Shown: piece by piece, positions 59,380-64,000 of the stretch
Layout: every line of letters begins with the position of its first letter
Numbering within the stretch: the first letter of the stretch is position 1
Assembly (NCBI GenBank): GCA_036381015.1
Contig: DASVDR010000030.1
Location: 1 to 64,000, forward strand
Direction: 5' to 3'
Length of the DNA: 64,000 nt
Source: Gammaproteobacteria bacterium
GTDB taxonomy: Bacteria > Pseudomonadota > Gammaproteobacteria > Steroidobacterales > Rariloculaceae
The notes under the pieces: generated by a model
The model's input: the letters and a program-made list of their open reading frames with translations, nothing else
What the model was told of the DNA's origin: nothing
Database searches by the model: none
Made by a program: the position numbers and the translations under genes

Positions 59380-59943
59380 CCAATCACCTGTGTCCAGCCA
59401 AAGGCCTCTGCCGTCATTGTATCGGTCGATGAGGCCCGCGCAAACGCGCGCGGGCCTCGCCGACGGCCGGAGCGCCGCGGCCGATGAGTCGGCGACGGGC
59501 GCGAAACGCCGGCTGCCGCGCGGTCCCGGGCGCCTGCTGCGCGCGGGCGAGAGCGCGGCCGGAGCGTCCGCCCGTTTCATGCGCGAGATCGAGCGTCTCG
59601 TTCGGGCGCCTTCGTTGCCGCGGTGCTCGACGCTTGCGGGTCCGTATGCCGGGCTCGCTGTCCGCGATAAGCGCCGTCGCCATTTCGCGACGCAGGATTT
59701 TCCTGAGAAGGAAAATTGCGACGGTTTTTCGGCAAGGAAAGCCGGGAGTAGAGTCGGGGCAGCGATCGGAGCGCCGGCTGCGCAAAAGCTCGCAGTGATG
59801 GGGCCCCGCGCTCGAAAACGAAGAACCGAGGAGTGACCTCGAGCGCCCGCGACGCCCGATCGCGTCATACCCGGGTCCGAGCACGAGGGCGAGCGCCGGC
59901 GTGCTGCAACGCTCGAGTCAATACCGCAAACGGGAGCGGCAGG
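59380..59943. other. 564-base intergenic region with an AT-rich hairpin
   Basis: No convincing gene is present: a 148-codon frame on the plus strand has no ribosome site and Arg/Ala-biased content without family similarity. It contains the AT-rich hairpin at 59691-59729 described separately, and probably the promoters of the divergent YceI and methyltransferase genes. Confidence 0.5.
59691..59729 (+). promoter_or_regulatory. AT-rich hairpin followed by a T-run, upstream of the methyltransferase gene
   Basis: CGCA-GG-ATTTTCCT (59691-59704) pairs with AGGAAAAT-TGCG (59709-59720) around a GAGA tetraloop, 12 base pairs with a two-base bulge. TTTTT follows at 59725-59729. The element is strikingly AT-rich against its surroundings. 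No plus-strand gene ends before it, so it is not an ordinary 3' terminator. It could be an attenuator or operator for the gene starting at 59944. Confidence 0.5.
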
Positions 59944-61029
59944 ATGCGTGAAAATGTGCGAAGGAGGCCCCAGGCGGCTGCGACGCTGAATGGCGTGCAC
60001 TCAGTCGACGTCGATGTCCGAGAGCTCAAGCCGGTCGAGCTGTCGGCACCGGGCGCGAAAGTCATCGTCACGCCGCTGCCGTCCGGGCGCAATAGGATCG
60101 ACGTGCACAAGCTCGACGAGTCTCTCGTCGTCAAGTTCGCCGGGTGGGAGACGGCCTACGACCTCGAGCTCATCCGCCTCATCCTGAAGGTGAAGGGGCC
60201 GTCCTATCTGTGCGACGAGATCGCCAGGGACGAATCGGCGGCGTACACGGGTGCGGCGCTGCGGTGGGCGCTGCTCGGCTACGTCGGCGAAGAAACCTTC
60301 GCGCACAAGCGGATTCTCGATTTCGGCTGCGGCTCCGGCGCGTCGACCGCCAGGCTGTGCCGGATGTTCCCCAGCGCTTCCGTCATCGGTGTCGACATCC
60401 ACGAGGATTCGCTCGAGATCGCGCGGGCGCGGGCGCGCTTCTACGGACTGCGTAACGCGAAGTTCGTGTTGTCGGCGGCCGGAGACGAGGTTCCGTCGGG
60501 GCTCGGCCGGTTCGACCACGTCGTGCTGTGCGCCGTCTACGAGCATCTGCTTCCGGAGGAGCGCGAGAGCCTGCTGCCGAAGCTGTGGGCCGCGCTCGAG
60601 CCCGGCGGCGTGCTGTTTCTCCGCGAGACGCCGCACCGGTTCTTTCCGATCGAGACGCACACCACGGGCCTGCCGCTGATCAACTATTTGCCGCCGCGCG
60701 CGGCATTGTGGCTCACGCGCAAGTGCTCGAGGTACTGGAGCGGCGACGTCACGTGGCCCGAGCTGCTGCGCGGCGGAGTCCGGGGCGCGACGATCGGCGA
60801 GATCGAGCGCATCTTGAAGCGCTGCCCTGGCCGCGCCCGATTGCTGAAGCCGCGTCGCCTCGGCGTCGAGGACCGCATCGATCTGTGGTACCTCACGGCG
60901 GAGAAGTCGCGTCACAGCGCCAGCAAGCACCGGATCTACCGCATCCTGAAAGGCATGAAGCGCTTTACCGGCGTGGAGTTTCCGCCTTATCTCGAGCTCG
61001 CGTTGCAGAAGCAGCCCGCGTCCGCTTAG
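59944..61029 (+). CDS. SAM-dependent methyltransferase
   Basis: A 361-residue protein. The start at 59944 has GGAGCGGCAGG directly upstream. A class I methyltransferase domain has motif I KRILDFGCGSGASTARLCRM, motif II SVIGVDIHEDSLEIARARAR, and post-motif segments FDHVVLCAVYEHLLPEERES and LEPGGVLFLRETPHRFFPIE. The long region before motif I (about 130 residues) and the C-terminus are less conserved. Substrates of this type include lipids and polysaccharide precursors; none can be chosen here. Confidence 0.85.
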   Translation: MRENVRRRPQAAATLNGVHSVDVDVRELKPVELSAPGAKVIVTPLPSGRNRIDVHKLDESLVVKFAGWETAYDLELIRLILKVKGPSYLCDEIARDESAAYTGAALRWALLGYVGEETFAHKRILDFGCGSGASTARLCRMFPSASVIGVDIHEDSLEIARARARFYGLRNAKFVLSAAGDEVPSGLGRFDHVVLCAVYEHLLPEERESLLPKLWAALEPGGVLFLRETPHRFFPIETHTTGLPLINYLPPRAALWLTRKCSRYWSGDVTWPELLRGGVRGATIGEIERILKRCPGRARLLKPRRLGVEDRIDLWYLTAEKSRHSASKHRIYRILKGMKRFTGVEFPPYLELALQKQPASA

Positions 61030-61095
61030 GCGCCGCGCAGCGCGCGGCGGGCCCGTCCTCGCGTCACGGCGGCCGCTGTTGCCGGCCGGCGCCCG

Positions 61096-63380
<2,285 letters not shown>

Positions 63381-63527
63381 CCGTGACGCCCGACCGGAGC
63401 GGGCCGAGGCGCTCGCCGGATCTCGCCCGTCGCGGTCTGCCACTAGCCCGCCCGCGGGCCCGTGCGCTGTTATGATGGCGCTGCGGGCCCCGGGCGCGGG
63501 CGCCCGGCGAGGAGACAAATCGGACCG

Positions 63528-64000
63528 ATGACGAGCGGATTGAAGAAGCGCATCGATGCGCGGGAATTCGTGCTGACCGCGGAGATCGTGCCCGCATTGT
63601 CGGCAAGCGGCGAGCACCTGCTCGGCGAAGCCGCGCTGCTGGGAAGCCGCGTGGATGCGATCAACGTGACCGACGCAGCCTCGGGGCGCACGTCGATGAG
63701 CAGCTTCGCCGCAGCCGCCATTCTCGCCGCGAACGGCTACGAGCCGATCCTGCAGGTCACGTGCCGCGACCGGAACCGAATCGCGCTCGCCGGCGACCTG
63801 CTCGGCGCGGCCGCGCACGGCGTTCGCAATCTCCTGATCCTTCGCGGGGACGATCCGCGCGGAGGCGACCAGCCCGACGCGAAGCCCGTTTACGACCTCG
63901 ATTCCCGCGAGCTGATGGCGCTTGCGCGCGACATGCGCGACAAGGGCGTCCTGCCGTCGGGCCGGAAGATCGATCCGCCGCCGGATTTTTTCATCGGCGG
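63528..64000 (+). CDS. Methylenetetrahydrofolate reductase family protein (3' truncated by window edge)
   Basis: The first 157 codons of a TIM-barrel flavoprotein are visible from ATG 63528. FVLTAEIVPALSASGEHLL corresponds to the conserved N-terminal Glu strand. VDAINVTDAASGRTSMSSFA, EPILQVTCRDRNRIALAGDL and GVRNLLILRGDDPRGGDQPD are the usual FAD/folate-binding segments of MetF-like proteins. It would reduce methylenetetrahydrofolate to methyltetrahydrofolate or belong to the related MetF paralogues of catabolic one-carbon pathways. A TATGAT hexamer at 63471-63476 may be its -10 box. Confidence 0.85.
   Translation, partial: MTSGLKKRIDAREFVLTAEIVPALSASGEHLLGEAALLGSRVDAINVTDAASGRTSMSSFAAAAILAANGYEPILQVTCRDRNRIALAGDLLGAAAHGVRNLLILRGDDPRGGDQPDAKPVYDLDSRELMALARDMRDKGVLPSGRKIDPPPDFFIG

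Noticed and set aside
59390-59836. Protein-coding gene between yceI and the methyltransferase
   Set aside because: 148 codons with no Shine-Dalgarno, Arg/Ala-biased content and no signal or domain; the hairpin and T-run lie inside it.

Overview
The window is very GC-rich (about 70% by eye) and densely coded. rdgC, DUF2845, DUF1840, hpnB, pobA, pdxJ and a mepK/ldtD pair together point to a Gammaproteobacterium. I infer a Steroidobacter/Nevskia-like lineage from the many exported esterases, Vgb-like propellers and GST-fold enzymes. No rRNA, tRNA, CRISPR array, complete IS element or phage gene was recognised.

Layout. 1-3 kb: tail of an unknown membrane protein, a small conserved protein, a collapsed sugar dehydrogenase pseudogene, a class V aminotransferase and an exported endostatin/lectin-like protein. 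3-8 kb: a thioredoxin-fold protein, an exported peroxiredoxin, a coupled ABC exporter pair, a lipoprotein and the hopanoid-associated glycosyltransferase HpnB. 8-14 kb: a catabolic block (carboxymuconolactone decarboxylase family, Liv-type binding protein, hydroxyisobutyrate-type dehydrogenase, VOC dioxygenase-fold protein, amidohydrolase-family decarboxylase, carboxylesterase) that looks like aromatic or ester degradation. 14-19 kb: DUF488, GST, MBL-fold hydrolase, then the divergent murein enzymes LdtD-like and MepK-like. 18.8-22.7 kb: an acetolactate synthase gene translationally coupled to a DsbA-NhaA fusion. It is preceded by a promoter, a Leu/Val-rich leader peptide and an intrinsic terminator, i.e. 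a classical branched-chain attenuator.

22.7-25.7 kb is an AT-richer island of small same-strand genes and gene fragments (PH-domain protein, broken lgt, GyrI-like, trypsin C-terminal fragment, HAD hydrolase). Two fragments end in attC-like half sites, so it may be a decayed gene-cassette or transfer region. 25.7-29.5 kb: a Reeler-type monoheme protein with a Vgb-like propeller, a set of 37-bp hairpin repeats, a DUF6152 pseudogene with its usual partner, and a DUF922 protease-like protein. 29.5-39.1 kb: esterase, recQ, a reduced BamA-like barrel, a very large peptidase-propeller-barrel outer-membrane protein, and divergent murJ.

39-49 kb: a TonB-box-like small exported protein, a DMT transporter, an alpha/beta hydrolase without its nucleophile, dsbA, a repeated beta-barrel protein, rdgC, pdxJ, a MATE exporter, DUF2845 and DUF1840. 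49-64 kb: hemerythrin-like protein, MFS transporter, dgkA, di-heme peroxidase, an outer-membrane barrel, glyA, prolyl oligopeptidase, lepB, YceI, a methyltransferase, glutathionyl-hydroquinone reductase, pobA and the start of a methylenetetrahydrofolate reductase.

The best candidates for new biology are the ilvB attenuator controlling a thioredoxin-domain NhaA antiporter, the tripartite outer-membrane protein paired with a one-POTRA BamA paralogue, and the covarying hairpin repeats at 27.5 kb. Several genes (sugar dehydrogenase, lgt, DUF6152, trypsin, Liv ATPase) survive only as internally deleted or truncated remnants, so reductive decay is visible across the first half of the window.
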